From the NCBI GenBank assembly GCA_029718625.1, contig CM056376.1:28488424-28552423 (forward strand): 64,000 nucleotides of DNA. Direction: 5' to 3'. Below, piece by piece: positions 13,421 to 22,415 of the stretch. Under the pieces are notes generated by a model. The model was not told where the DNA came from, did no database searches, and saw only the letters and a list, made by a program, of their open reading frames with translations. Every line of letters starts with the position of its first letter. Within the stretch, counting starts at the first letter, position 1. A program made the translations under genes and the position numbers. Source of the stretch: Synaphobranchus kaupii. Taxonomy: Eukaryota > Chordata > Actinopteri > Anguilliformes > Synaphobranchidae.

Positions 13421-15688
13421 AATAGATGAGGACTAAAAATTACCAAAGCGTGTTGAACAGGCAAGCGGATGCCAATTTCACACGTCTCCCTTCACCATGG
13501 CAACAGCCGGCTGCAGGTGCGCTGGCAGTGCCATCTCTGTAGGGATCCGTAATGGAGCATCTAACTGATATTAACAGCGCCTTACTGATTGGTGGACGGT
13601 AATTGACAGAGTGCCCCTAAATAAATTAGCAGGTTAATTTGCTTGTGAAGGTTACCCCCCCTCGCCCCTTCCCTCGCTGCCACCCCCATCTTTCAATCTG
13701 CTTGTCACTGCGCCCCCTGCACCCCCCCACCCCGTCCCGGGTCTTCTGAGTTCAGGGTGTATCGAACGGAACCGATCCGTTTCCATGCAGATCACTAATG
13801 ATAACGTAAGCTCCTTCTGTGGCTCTGTACCTCAACACCCGTGTGCCTGAACAGCTGTGTTCAGTCCAAACTGAACTACTCTTAACTCTAATGGAGTACA
13901 TATTACCTCTAGTGGACGTAAAAAAAATAAACACTGTTAGACGTGGTTTACACTGTTAGTATTGATTTAACGCAAGAAATTTCAGACTCCAAAATCCTGA
14001 CTCTTCTTCCCATAATGCCCTTTGTTCATCTTGACCATGTAACGCCTACATCAGGGAGCAGTTACACCTGTGTACACGCCTACAGCATGGCGCAGGTACG
14101 CACCTACGTCGTGGATGAAGCGCTCGATCTTTGACTGCATGCCCCAGTAGCGGAACTCCACCTTGCACAGCTTGTAGGCGCACATGATGGGCTCCTTTGT
14201 GGGGTCGCTGTCAAACTCCTCGATCCAGTCGTCCGTCAGGGGACCCCGCTGGGTCTTCAGCGACTTGTACAGCCGGGGGTCCTCTTCCGCTTTGTACTCG
14301 TGTGGCGGGATGGGGTCCTTCACGATGTCGATTGGGTCTAGGCCAATGAAAAAGGACGGGTTGTTAGACACGGCCTGCCGACGGAAAGATCTTCTCTAAT
14401 GCAAGTAATATGCCAGGCCTGGGTCAAATAATGCTTTCAAAAGCTTTAACCCTGGAGACATACCCATGATGGCTTTGCTAATCACTCAGTAATTTGAAAA
14501 TAAATATCTTTACTCAAAAATATCTTCTTTCAAAATTCTTCTTTCATGTCAATGTATGTGATTTTTTTCCACATTTTCGTTGAAAATTCTCAAGGATTCT
14601 GAAGGAGTGTTTACAAATTTTACCAGAATCGTTTTTCTACCCCCCAAGTATTTAAACTACATATTTGACCCAAATTTTTTAAGGGTCCATTAGACGCATT
14701 TCTTATCAGCGCTACAGTCAGAGACGGCCGTTTGGCCCCAACAAGATGGCCGTGATAAAGACACTTTGATGGAGCATCCATACCTAGGCTCCGCTGTCTC
14801 CTCTCCACAGCGGACATGTTGAAGACGTCCACCTGGTTCCCCGTGTCGGGCTTGTAGTACGTTTCAATGTCGATGGAGAACTTTTCCACAAAGGGGCACG
14901 TGTACCTGCAAAGATCCAAAATGTCCTTAAAACTACTGAGTCTATGAGGGGGGGCGGTGCCGGGAGTAGAGGTGAAGCCCAGCCCCCCAAAATAACACAC
15001 CTTTACTCACCCTACAGTACTAAATATACACACAGGCATGCACCGGCCACACAATACCAGTATATAAAATCCTATTAACTGCTTGATTAACCTATGACAG
15101 GGATTGGCAACTCCAGGCCTCGAGGGCCGGTGTGTATGCAGGTTTTTGCTGCCACCAGTTACCCTGCCTCAATCAGCTAATTAGTCATATACACCAACAC
15201 TGATTCACTCGTAAATTAGACCACAATAAAACGCTACAATACATGCATACAGGCACAAGAATCCACATCAGCTGCAGTTTATATCGTGGAATGTAGCTAA
15301 ATGATCAGATCATATAAATGTAGACTGGGCTAATTAAATAATTAAGAGCAGAAGTTAGTCTGAAAGCCAGAATTGGATGCAGCCCTCCTTGCCCATCCCT
15401 GACCTAAAAAAGGATGGTGAGGACCAGTCAGAATGACCCCAGGTCACTAGGGGGCGGTGTTGCAGGTTCTCACCGTGTGCGGGTATAGGGATACGCGTTC
15501 CATGACTCTTCCTCCACGCGTAGGGCGGCCTTGGGGAGGATGGAGCGGAACCAGCTGGGGATGTGCATGCCGATGTGGTACACCTTGTGCGTGTACTGGC
15601 CCGATCCGCCGGGCCCGTCCGTATACGGCCGGTTCTCCAGGATCTCCACACCGCTGCCCTCCCCGCACGTCTCCTCGCGGCTCTTCTT
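680..15688 (-). CDS. pitpnm2: PITPNM2-like (Nir3) membrane-associated phosphatidylinositol transfer protein, partial, nine exons
   Basis: Exons in transcript order are 15474-15688, 14784-14905, 14104-14337, 9569-9907, 7010-7105, 4346-4450, 3501-3565, 2868-2939 and 680-924 (1493 nt, about 497 codons). All have GT-AG borders and compatible phases. The protein shows PITP-domain blocks such as [20 protein letters not shown] and [20 protein letters not shown], then LTKQWSTSS, a FFAT motif (EFFDAHE) and the pre-DDHD block [16 protein letters not shown]. Family knowledge: these proteins exchange phosphatidylinositol and phosphatidic acid at ER-plasma membrane contacts, tethered to VAP through FFAT. 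The C-terminal DDHD and LNS2 domains lie left of the window and the start-codon exon was not located. PITPNM2 is preferred over PITPNM1/3 because MPHOSPH9 is the neighbour, as in human. A paralogue from the teleost genome duplication cannot be excluded. Confidence 0.88.
925..2867 (-). other. PITPNM2 intron
   Basis: No coding exon seen. Contains a reverse-oriented SINE-like remnant at about 2030-2160 (tRNA-like box GGGATTTGAACCTGCAACC on the plus strand), a CA tract at 2668-2688 and a G-run at 2803-2816. Confidence 0.6.
2868..2939 (-). CDS. pitpnm2: PITPNM2 probable exon: 24-codon variable linker
   Basis: Encodes [20 protein letters not shown], then SPSA. It is 72 nt, phase 0 on both sides, so it could be included or skipped without a frameshift. 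The acceptor is tgtgttcag|ATGAGC and the donor GGCA|gtaagt is strong. I do not recognise the peptide; the call rests on splice sites, phase and position. An alternative donor lies six codons earlier (CATG|gtaacc). Confidence 0.6.
3501..3565 (-). CDS. pitpnm2: PITPNM2 exon: short linker exon
   Basis: Encodes [20 protein letters not shown] then QE. It starts with two bases that complete a Gly codon and ends in phase 0. The acceptor is gttttcag|GAGAGC and the donor GGAG|gtatgt. The LYQ..AGEYAV pattern resembles the linker segment that precedes the DDHD region in PITPNM1/2. Confidence 0.82.
3780..4325. mobile_element. Dispersed teleost SINE-like repeat
   Basis: Starts with ATAATGACAAGAACAGGCCA and TTCAGCCCATGTAGGCTCGT and ends in a block with CTCTGTGTAAAAAAATACTT. 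The same head module recurs at about 51808-51875. It resembles a repeat I know from many fish genomes. It lies in the intron immediately downstream of the exon at 4346-4450 on the minus strand. Confidence 0.5.
4346..4450 (-). CDS. pitpnm2: PITPNM2 exon: post-FFAT linker
   Basis: Encodes [20 protein letters not shown], then [15 protein letters not shown]. The [10 protein letters not shown] block is conserved in PITPNM proteins. The acceptor is ctaacag|AGGATC and the donor CAAG|gtgtgt. The first residue, Glu, completes the FFAT core. Confidence 0.92.
4451..7009 (-). other. PITPNM2 intron
   Basis: No exon seen. Holds a G-run at 5119-5138, an AAT microsatellite at about 5740-5811, an A-run near 6543-6560 and otherwise unremarkable AT-rich sequence. 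Confidence 0.55.
5740..5811. repeat. (AAT)n microsatellite
   Basis: About 23 uninterrupted AAT units. Confidence 0.97.
7010..7105 (-). CDS. pitpnm2: PITPNM2 exon: FFAT motif exon
   Basis: Encodes [20 protein letters not shown] and [12 protein letters not shown], with one base carried into the next exon. Together with that exon it forms EFFDAHE preceded by an acidic tract, a canonical FFAT motif that in this family binds VAP-A/B on the ER. The acceptor is gttccag|GAAGC and the donor CACG|gtaacg. Confidence 0.93.
8395..8512. repeat. GA-rich polypurine tract
   Basis: Plus-strand purine-rich stretch of GAGGGA/GAAGGA units. On the transcribed minus strand it reads as a polypyrimidine tract inside the PITPNM2 intron. 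Confidence 0.9.
8940..9415. repeat. Compound CA microsatellite with a repeated spacer
   Basis: Four CA tracts, the longest about 9268-9362, alternate with diverged copies of a roughly 50-60 bp spacer containing CATGGTCTACATCACAAACT and GTAAGCAGTACAGTATAAAC. CA tracts and spacer have duplicated together. Confidence 0.9.
9569..9907 (-). CDS. pitpnm2: PITPNM2 exon: end of PITP domain and acidic linker
   Basis: Starts [20 protein letters not shown], runs through [37 protein letters not shown] and [14 protein letters not shown], and ends [18 protein letters not shown]. The acceptor is the lowest-coordinate member of ten near-identical C7-AG copies; the next one lies 63 bp upstream. The donor GGCG|gtaagt is strong. 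The serine-rich tail is typical of the PITPNM linker. Confidence 0.94.
9877..10528. repeat. 63-bp minisatellite made of a PITPNM2 splice acceptor and exon start
   Basis: Units start at 9877, 9940, 10003, 10066, 10129, 10192, 10255, 10319, 10382 and 10445, with a partial copy at 10508. One unit is 64 bp because of an extra G. The first unit is the real exon start (9877-9907) plus its acceptor; the other nine lie upstream in the intron. On the minus strand each unit carries C7, AG, 31 bp of exon sequence, then CAG|gtagtg. The units are almost identical. From the third unit on, CTG in the exon part becomes ATG. Confidence 0.97.
10529..12755 (-). other. PITPNM2 intron with homopolymer runs and a SINE remnant
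   Basis: No exon seen. Poly-C at 10848-10860 and poly-G at 11360-11387 and 11906-11920. A plus-oriented SINE fragment at about 11335-11515 has GGTTTGATTCCCGG then CCTTGAGCAAAGGTGAATGA, and an expanded poly-G lies inside it. Confidence 0.55.
12760..13418. repeat. Compound TG/CG repeat with a recurring module
   Basis: TG tracts alternate with GCGCGAGTGCGAGTGTTTGT, seen at about 12849, 12959, 13032, 13169 and 13270. Alternating purine-pyrimidine sequence is a candidate for Z-DNA. It lies in the intron between the PITPNM2 exons at 14104 and 9907. Confidence 0.95.
14104..14337 (-). CDS. pitpnm2: PITPNM2 exon: PITP domain, EYKAEEDP to IERFIHDVG
   Basis: Encodes [34 protein letters not shown] and [20 protein letters not shown] followed by RFIHDVG. 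The acceptor is ttggcctag|AC and the donor GTAG|gtgcgt. The WxxE and [10 protein letters not shown] blocks are PITP-family signatures. The intron after this exon (9908-14103) contains the acceptor-copy minisatellite and a long compound TG repeat. Confidence 0.94.
14784..14905 (-). CDS. pitpnm2: PITPNM2 exon: PITP domain, TCPFVEKF segment
   Basis: Encodes [20 protein letters not shown], then [20 protein letters not shown]. The acceptor is tttgcag|GTACAC and the donor CTAG|gtatgg. Entry uses one base to complete Arg and exit leaves one base. The segment matches the core of the lipid-binding PITP fold. Confidence 0.93.
15098..15401. mobile_element. Short non-autonomous DNA element
   Basis: Begins CAGGGATTGGCAACTCCAGG and ends CCTTGCCCATCCCTG, giving imperfect terminal inverted repeats. 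AT-rich inside, no ORF. It fills most of the intron between the PITPNM2 exons at 15474 and 14905. Confidence 0.6.
15474..15688 (-). CDS. pitpnm2: PITPNM2 exon: N-terminal PITP domain (after the start exon)
   Basis: Encodes [20 protein letters not shown], continues through [20 protein letters not shown] and ends [13 protein letters not shown] plus two bases of an Arg codon. The 3' splice site is preceded by ccccgtgcag and the donor is CG|gtgaga. It starts in phase 0, so the missing upstream exon should end after a complete codon; in the family this follows the first roughly 26 residues. This is one of the most conserved parts of the PITP fold. Confidence 0.93.
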
Positions 15689-17374
15689 CTGCACGGGGGA
15701 GAGAAGGTCAAAGGTCATTGTGTCTCCCCCCCGGTGACTCACGTATCATTTTTGGATTGGAAGTCCTGTCTGGAGAAGAGCACAGCCCCCCCTGGCCCTA
15801 CTGAACAAAAAAAAATGTCACATAAAATGGACATATATACAGTGCAGTCCAAAATGGGACTATGTATTAAAATTGCTATACAACTGCTACACGGTTCACC
15901 CAATATGGATGTAAACACCCTCGAATTAAAGCTGAAAGTCTGCACTTTAACCTCATAGTCACTGTTCCATTTCAAATACAATGTGCTGGAGTACAGAGCC
16001 AAACCAACAAAAAATGTGTCATTGTCCAAATACTTTTTGACTGCACTGTATGTCTAATCAAGCAAAAGGTGCATTATTATTCATTAAAACCGCAGTGCCC
16101 CACCTGGCAATGAAACCTGCATCACCTGAGTCACAAACCATTACACTGCACTGCTACCTGGGCTGTCATCTGCTGGCACAGGTCACCCAGGAAACAGAAG
16201 AATTAAGCCAATCAGCGCAGAGGGCCCCGCCCCCTCAGGATTCCCATTCCAATGACGTTTGCTGTTGATCTCTGCCACAGAGAAGGGGAGTGGTCGCCGT
16301 GCCAACCTGGGTTTTTACGATGTGGTGAATTTATCTAACTGAGCCGCTTGCATTTCCTGTCTGTTACTGATAAGGGCTGCAAGGAGACAGGAAGTGGGCG
16401 GAGAGACAAAGTTACGATGGGGCCGAAGTGCAGCATCAGAACACCTCTACACTCCTAGAATCCTCCTCTTCCTCCTTGCGGTCTGCCGCCCGATAGAGGT
16501 TCCATTTATCGGCTCTCTTCTCCGCGAGAAACCTGACAAACCCGACTGCGGCTACAACAAACGACACAATCCACACGCTGATTACCGCTACGCACCTCAG
16601 AGGCCTGTTAAGGTTCCAGTGAACTTAGGGGATAGTCTTTATGAACCAGAGCAAACATTTAACCCCTTAGATTCCCTGTAGAACACGGACAGTTTTAACA
16701 TCTCGGTCTGTCCACAGACACACACACACCTGTTATTTGTTCTGTTAGTCACAGAGCAGCTAGACAACCTTTGAAAATAAACAACTTCTGCTAATATCAA
16801 ACTTAAAATTCTGAACATATGATTGTACATCGTTTTTCATTGAATATGTTTCATTGAATATTCTGCAGAGATTCTACTGGAGTATTTTCAAATTTTATCA
16901 GCATCTAAGTTCTTAAAATATTTCAAATACATATGTCACACATTTGACCAGGTCTGTGATGAACATAAGAATCGTACATGACTAAACTTTGTGCCTGATA
17001 CACTCTAATCCCCCAATATGGGGAGCCAGAACCCAGCCAGCAAGCAGGGATTAAAGACAGGGGTTCCACTCAAGGCCCTGGTTGGTGCATCCGGGCACAA
17101 TCTGGCAACACCTACATCTACAGTGCTGAAACAATTAAGACTCCATGCTACTTGGGGTTAGCTAATGATTAGCCAGCCCAGTCTTACTGGGGAGTCCAAA
17201 GCCTGGTCGAAAGAGCTTGCAGCGAGTCAAGGAGCTTGGAAGCCGATGGCCATCCATGAGTAAACCCTGAGTGCCCATGTGAGCCAATCACTGCCCTCTC
17301 ATAGACTCTAAAGCTAAGCACACACCCATCTCAGCCATCTCTTACTTTGCCTTAACTGCTATGCCATACAATGC

Positions 17375-17555
17375 TTAGGGCCTGATTTACCAAAACCATT
17401 AGCACATGCAAAACATTTTAGCACATGAAAAACTAATAACATAACCAATGATTGGTGCAAAATAAATACCATGACCAATCACTGGTCATGTTATTGGTTT
17501 TGCGTGCGCTAAAAGGCTTTGCATCTGCTAAAGGTGTTAGTAAATCAGGCCCTTA
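17375..17555. mobile_element. Foldback MITE with GGGCCTGATTTAC termini
   Basis: The termini GGGCCTGATTTAC and GTAAATCAGGCCC are perfect inverse copies and are flanked by TTA on both sides. The interior is also largely palindromic, with ATAACCAATGATTGG facing CCAATCACTGGTCATGTTAT. No ORF. Confidence 0.75.
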
Positions 17556-18834
17556 GTGTGTAGACCTGTGGCGTTGGCTCTTAGCCCTGGAGAGCTGCAG
17601 AGTGTGCAGTGTTCACTTTAATTCAGCACTTACCTGACTGTATAAAGCGGTCCATTGCACAGCTAACTCGCCTCACCTCTTTTCCTGGGAATGAATCGGT
17701 CGCTCATTTTTTAGTGTGAAAAACTAGAAACCGGCACCTGCGGCTCTCCAAGGGCAAGAGCAAACACCACTGGGGTACAGTTTAGAACAAACACTTATGC
17801 ATTATGTAGTCCCACTATTGCTGCCTGTACTACATGAATTATGCAGTTCCTGCTTTTGGAGACATGGAGATATTTTCTCTGTGGTTTGCCCATCTCATCA
17901 GTCCTCTCCCGCTCACAGTTTCCCATCTCTCGGAGACAGAGCGAGGTGAACGCAGGTGGGTGTGCAGGAAGCTGTCAGCGGGAGACTGCTCTGCATTACA
18001 AAATATCATCTGCATGTGACATATTAAAAAAAAAACCTTCTGTGTGAGATAGAGCGCAAAAAAAAAGAAAGAAAACCTGCTCATTACATTTGGAATTCAG
18101 CAGATGCTCCGCTTCAGAGCGACTTGTACAGATTACACTTTAATATACAATCCGTTTACAAGGCTGGATGTTTTTACTGAAGCAAATCTGGTGCTCAAGT
18201 ACCGTGCTCAACAACCATGGCAGTGCAGTGCTTCACCTGGGAATCAAACCCGCAATCTCATTCAGTGGGAATGTGACTTAGGGGTACAGCGATGAATAAT
18301 CAGGCTTGAGTCTGGAGGCTGGTTACTTCACAGATTCTACAAAACCACCAGATATTCAACTCTGCATGCTTAACGCTGAAGGTTCTGTCTCTCTACTGTA
18401 TCAGATAGCGCCCACCAAGTATCCACCAATCACCATTAGCAATGTTCTGTTGGTACTCTGTGATTGGTGGAGCTCTTCCCTTCCCTATACTGTGACATCA
18501 CGGCTGGCTTATGTCTGTTTTATTACCCTTCCTGTGAATCAGGAGCGCGGAGCAGGAGCATTTGTCCAGCCCGCCCCTGCCCCCACACCGCCTTCATCGC
18601 TAACGACAGGCCCATTCATTAGCAGCTGAGCTGCTGTCAGCTCCCCGCCAGCCTGCGCAGACAGAGCCTGGGACACAACGCAGACGCAGGCCGCGCGCAG
18701 CCCGCCACACGCCACTTCATTAGCGCAATGACAGGAGCCGCCACCGCCCCAGGCCTGGCTGGCCTGCATCAATCCCACCGGAAGATTTATGCTTGGAGAC
18801 GCTAATGAACGAGCGGCAAGCTAAACTGGAGCGG

Positions 18835-19138
18835 GCATTTCAGCGCCTCTCTCTGCTCCTCCCAACTTCATCTCAGCGTCTCTCTCAGCTCCTCCCAACT
18901 GCATTTCAGCACCTCTGTCTGCCCCTCCCAACTATATCTCAGCGCCTCTCTCAGCTCCTCCCAACTGCATTTCAGCGCCTCTCTCTGCTCCTCCCAACTA
19001 CATTACAGAGCCTCTCTGCTCCTCCCAACTGCATTTCAGAGCCTCCCTGCTCCTCCAAACTGCATCTCTGCGCCTCTCTCAGCTCCTCCCAACTGCATCA
19101 CAGAGCCTCTCTCTGCACCTCCCAACTGCATCTCAGCG
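18835..19138. repeat. Minisatellite of about 34-36 bp running into the gap
   Basis: Repeats of TTTCAGCGCCTCTCTC followed by AGCTCCTCCCAACTGCA, in eight or nine diverged units. Pyrimidine rich on the plus strand. The true length is hidden by the adjacent gap. Confidence 0.9.
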
Positions 19139-19638
19139 NNNNNNNNNNNNNNNNNNNNNNNNNNNNNNNNNNNNNNNNNNNNNNNNNNNNNNNNNNNNNN
19201 NNNNNNNNNNNNNNNNNNNNNNNNNNNNNNNNNNNNNNNNNNNNNNNNNNNNNNNNNNNNNNNNNNNNNNNNNNNNNNNNNNNNNNNNNNNNNNNNNNNN
19301 NNNNNNNNNNNNNNNNNNNNNNNNNNNNNNNNNNNNNNNNNNNNNNNNNNNNNNNNNNNNNNNNNNNNNNNNNNNNNNNNNNNNNNNNNNNNNNNNNNNN
19401 NNNNNNNNNNNNNNNNNNNNNNNNNNNNNNNNNNNNNNNNNNNNNNNNNNNNNNNNNNNNNNNNNNNNNNNNNNNNNNNNNNNNNNNNNNNNNNNNNNNN
19501 NNNNNNNNNNNNNNNNNNNNNNNNNNNNNNNNNNNNNNNNNNNNNNNNNNNNNNNNNNNNNNNNNNNNNNNNNNNNNNNNNNNNNNNNNNNNNNNNNNNN
19601 NNNNNNNNNNNNNNNNNNNNNNNNNNNNNNNNNNNNNN
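19139..19638. other. Assembly gap of exactly 500 N
   Basis: A round-number run of N, the usual placeholder for a gap of unknown size. It directly follows a tandem repeat of about 34-36 bp (18835-19138), which probably caused the assembly break. Confidence 0.99.
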
Positions 19639-19761
19639 GCACTGGATAATTAGACAGGGATAGGACAGCCATCCATTACCCTATAGGCAGAAAATAGTGC
19701 CGAGCTCGACCAATCACACGGTACATTAGTAACAACCAACAAAACATGTACCTGGACCCTC

Positions 19762-19796
<35 letters not shown>

Positions 19797-20809
19797 ATCG
19801 TTAGTTATTAATCGCCTCGGGTGATGGAAATAGAGTTCGGTTACACAGTCCTGCAGAAAGCTTGACACACAAGATGTGCTTTGTTAGCAAGTAGGACATT
19901 TGCTATTCCCTGCTCTACCACCACCAGCCCCCCAGGGGGAGTCACGTTGACTGAGCAAATTTCATGGCAATACGACCATTACTTTTCCAGATATGTTGAT
20001 CAAAAATTCAAAGTTTAGCCTGATGGTGGCGCTAGAGGAAAGGTCATGGGGTCTCCAAAATCAATAGCTTTCTTCCTCTTGCGAACATAAATGTACACAG
20101 CAAATTCAAGGCAATCCGGCCATTACGGGGGGGAAACAGACGGTCGTGATGACATGACCTCCTTGGCGAGGTACTAAATGCATGAATAAGATGCAATGTA
20201 CACGTATGTATATGAACATAGATGCCTTCTTAGGACATGCGTAGGGTATTGCTTATTATTCTGACACTAGTGGGAGGCAAGCTAACACTGTGTAGATTCA
20301 GACCTGGGCACACTCAATCATTTCTGATGCATTTCAAAATATATTCAATATTTATTTTTTTCTTCTCAGTTATCAAAGGGCCACAGGTGTGTCTATGGTG
20401 GATTGCACATGGCTCCCTGGTCACCAGGTGTACAGTCACATTCCGCAGGACCTGCTATTCTATTCCCAGGGCCTACCTCCCGCTACCCTCTTTTAAAGCC
20501 AAATATATTCTACTCATAGTGCTGATCTTCCATGCATATCAGCAACCATCAACATGCTAATAAATAGAGCTTTCCTGTGCCACAATGCTCAAAATAGAGC
20601 AGGAGGTTATTAACTCTGCTACTGAGAGTTTAACTCAAAACCATCAACCTGTTGCATCCGAGGCAACTTAACTGTGTATTCAACAGGATAAACCTGGTTT
20701 TGAGTTGGCCCAAATTCAACATGAGCACACCTGCACAGAAAACCGTACTGCGTAAGCGTTTGGACTGATTCCCCTGCTGTCAGCATCTTGGCTTTCCAAA
20801 GTAGGGAAA

Positions 20810-21130
20810 GCGCAGTTATCCTCACCGGTAGGCAAAGGCCGTAGGTATTGTCGCAGACTCGGTTTACGCGTCGCATCAGAGTCAGATAACCGCGCTCACG
20901 GCTCAGATAGCTTCTGGCCCCAAATGTCACTGCTGCTCAAACGGAAACACAATCAAAGCAAAAACATCTTCTGACACCTGACAGGAAGCGCGAGGTCGTC
21001 GCCATGTAATGGTAGACGAGAAAAAAAAGTTGTTGCCAACGGATAAGCGGCAGCAGCAAAAAAAAAAGTGCTTCTTTTTGACAGCGGAAAAAAAAGAAGA
21101 AACGTTCAAGCAAGCGGAAAAAAAAAGCGA
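20810..21130. promoter_or_regulatory. Small CpG-enriched patch in the PITPNM2 5' intron
   Basis: CpGs cluster at about 20840-21050 in otherwise ordinary intron sequence. On the minus strand a CTACCG|gtgagg donor lies near 20824. It could be an alternative non-coding first exon of PITPNM2. No coding signal. Confidence 0.2.
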
Positions 21131-21724
21131 AAGAGGGCTCTAGCTATTTTCGAGTGCCTTCCTGTTTGTCATTTTAAGAGTGGTGGGGGGGGGGGGGGGG
21201 GGTGCTGAAAACCTGAGGTCTGGGTTCAGTCAGGGAGCTGACAGATGCAGCTCTGCAGACGTAAGAGAGGTGAAAATGGCCTAAAAATGCAACAGAGATG
21301 GGGCCAGAGGGATGTGGTGGCAGCTCCAGCTTAAATCCAGTCGACTGCACAGCCTCTTGTGATTCCATCCAGTGAGTCCTCACTGAAATAGTGCTGAGCT
21401 CTCCTTCGATTCAGGGGGCCTAGCTGGTTAAATAAAGGTCAAATAAATGTACAAATTGAACTCCTGCAACCCAACAACTGAGCTGGATCCTCAGAAAAAA
21501 AGAAGAGAAGGAGAAGAGAGAGAGAGAAAGGGAGAGTGAAAGGGGAGAGAGAAGGAGAGAAAGAAAGAGAGAGAGAGAGACTGGCCCGGGCTGGCAGCCG
21601 TGCCGGGTCGTTGAACGCACGTCAGAAAGAAACCACACTCTGGGTTTCCAGTTCCCTCGCCAGGCAGAGTACACCCCGCCCTCCATCTGACCTCCACCTG
21701 ATAGCCAGAAGCCAGCCTGAGTGC

Positions 21725-21960
21725 TATGCTAGTGTGATCTACCTGAGTGCTGGGTAAAGCAGCTACGCTAACGTGTTCACTGTAGAGCGCTAGCTAAAAC
21801 AGCTGTGCTAATACTGTAATTGTAGAGTGTTGGGTAAAGCAGCTACGCTAACGAGCTCAATGTAGAGCGCTAGCTAAAACAGCTGTGCTAATACTGTAAT
21901 TGTACAGTGTTGGGTAAAGCAGCTACGCTAACATGCTCACTGTAAAGCTCCTGCTAATAC
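21725..21960. repeat. 80-bp tandem repeat, three copies
   Basis: TGGGTAAAGCAGCTACGCTA recurs at 21751, 21831 and 21911, exactly 80 bp apart, alternating with GCTAGCTAAAACAGCTGTGC. The third unit is partial. Confidence 0.93.
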
Positions 21961-22339
21961 ATTGGTGTTAATGCATTGTGTTAATGTAGTGTTAATGTCA
22001 CTTTAGCAACAGGCTCACTCACACTCTCTAGCCCACCAACAGGACGTCCTGCTCTGGGTTTGAACCCGGGGCTCCTTCCTCCTTTGTAATGGCGAGCCAT
22101 CCAACGCTGCAACCTGGACGTCCTTACACTTTATGGCCAAATACATTCTTCACATGTTTACGTCAAACTTCTTCACGTTACCACAATTTTATGACCAGGT
22201 CTTATGACCATGACTTGATTGAATAAATGACTAAGCTTAATATTTTAGAAATTCTGTCATTTTTTATATCATATCATTTTTGCCTTAAGATGCAAAGCGG
22301 TCTTCAAAATTCAGACAATGGTATGCTAATAATGAGTGG

Positions 22340-22415
22340 TCTGTAAAATGGTAATAGCCATTAGTCAGTAAATGGTAATAGCCATTAGACTATAAATGGT
22401 AATAGCCATTAAAGT
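22340..22415. repeat. Short tandem repeat, about 26 bp, three copies
   Basis: AATGGTAATAGCCATTA is repeated three times with small spacers. Each unit is itself palindromic around TAATAGCCATTA. Confidence 0.85.

Noticed and set aside
12638..13464. Long ORFs rich in Cys-Val or His-Thr
   Set aside because: Translations of TG/CA microsatellites on both strands; the same applies at 37-594 and 9160-9363.
18793..19653. 286-codon ORF
   Set aside because: Most of it is N gap; the rest is a minisatellite.
20619..20930. Minus-strand 103-codon ORF as a coding exon
   Set aside because: Its distal part matches a dispersed sequence also seen near 32440 and there is no family similarity; only the CpG clustering was kept as a weak regulatory note.
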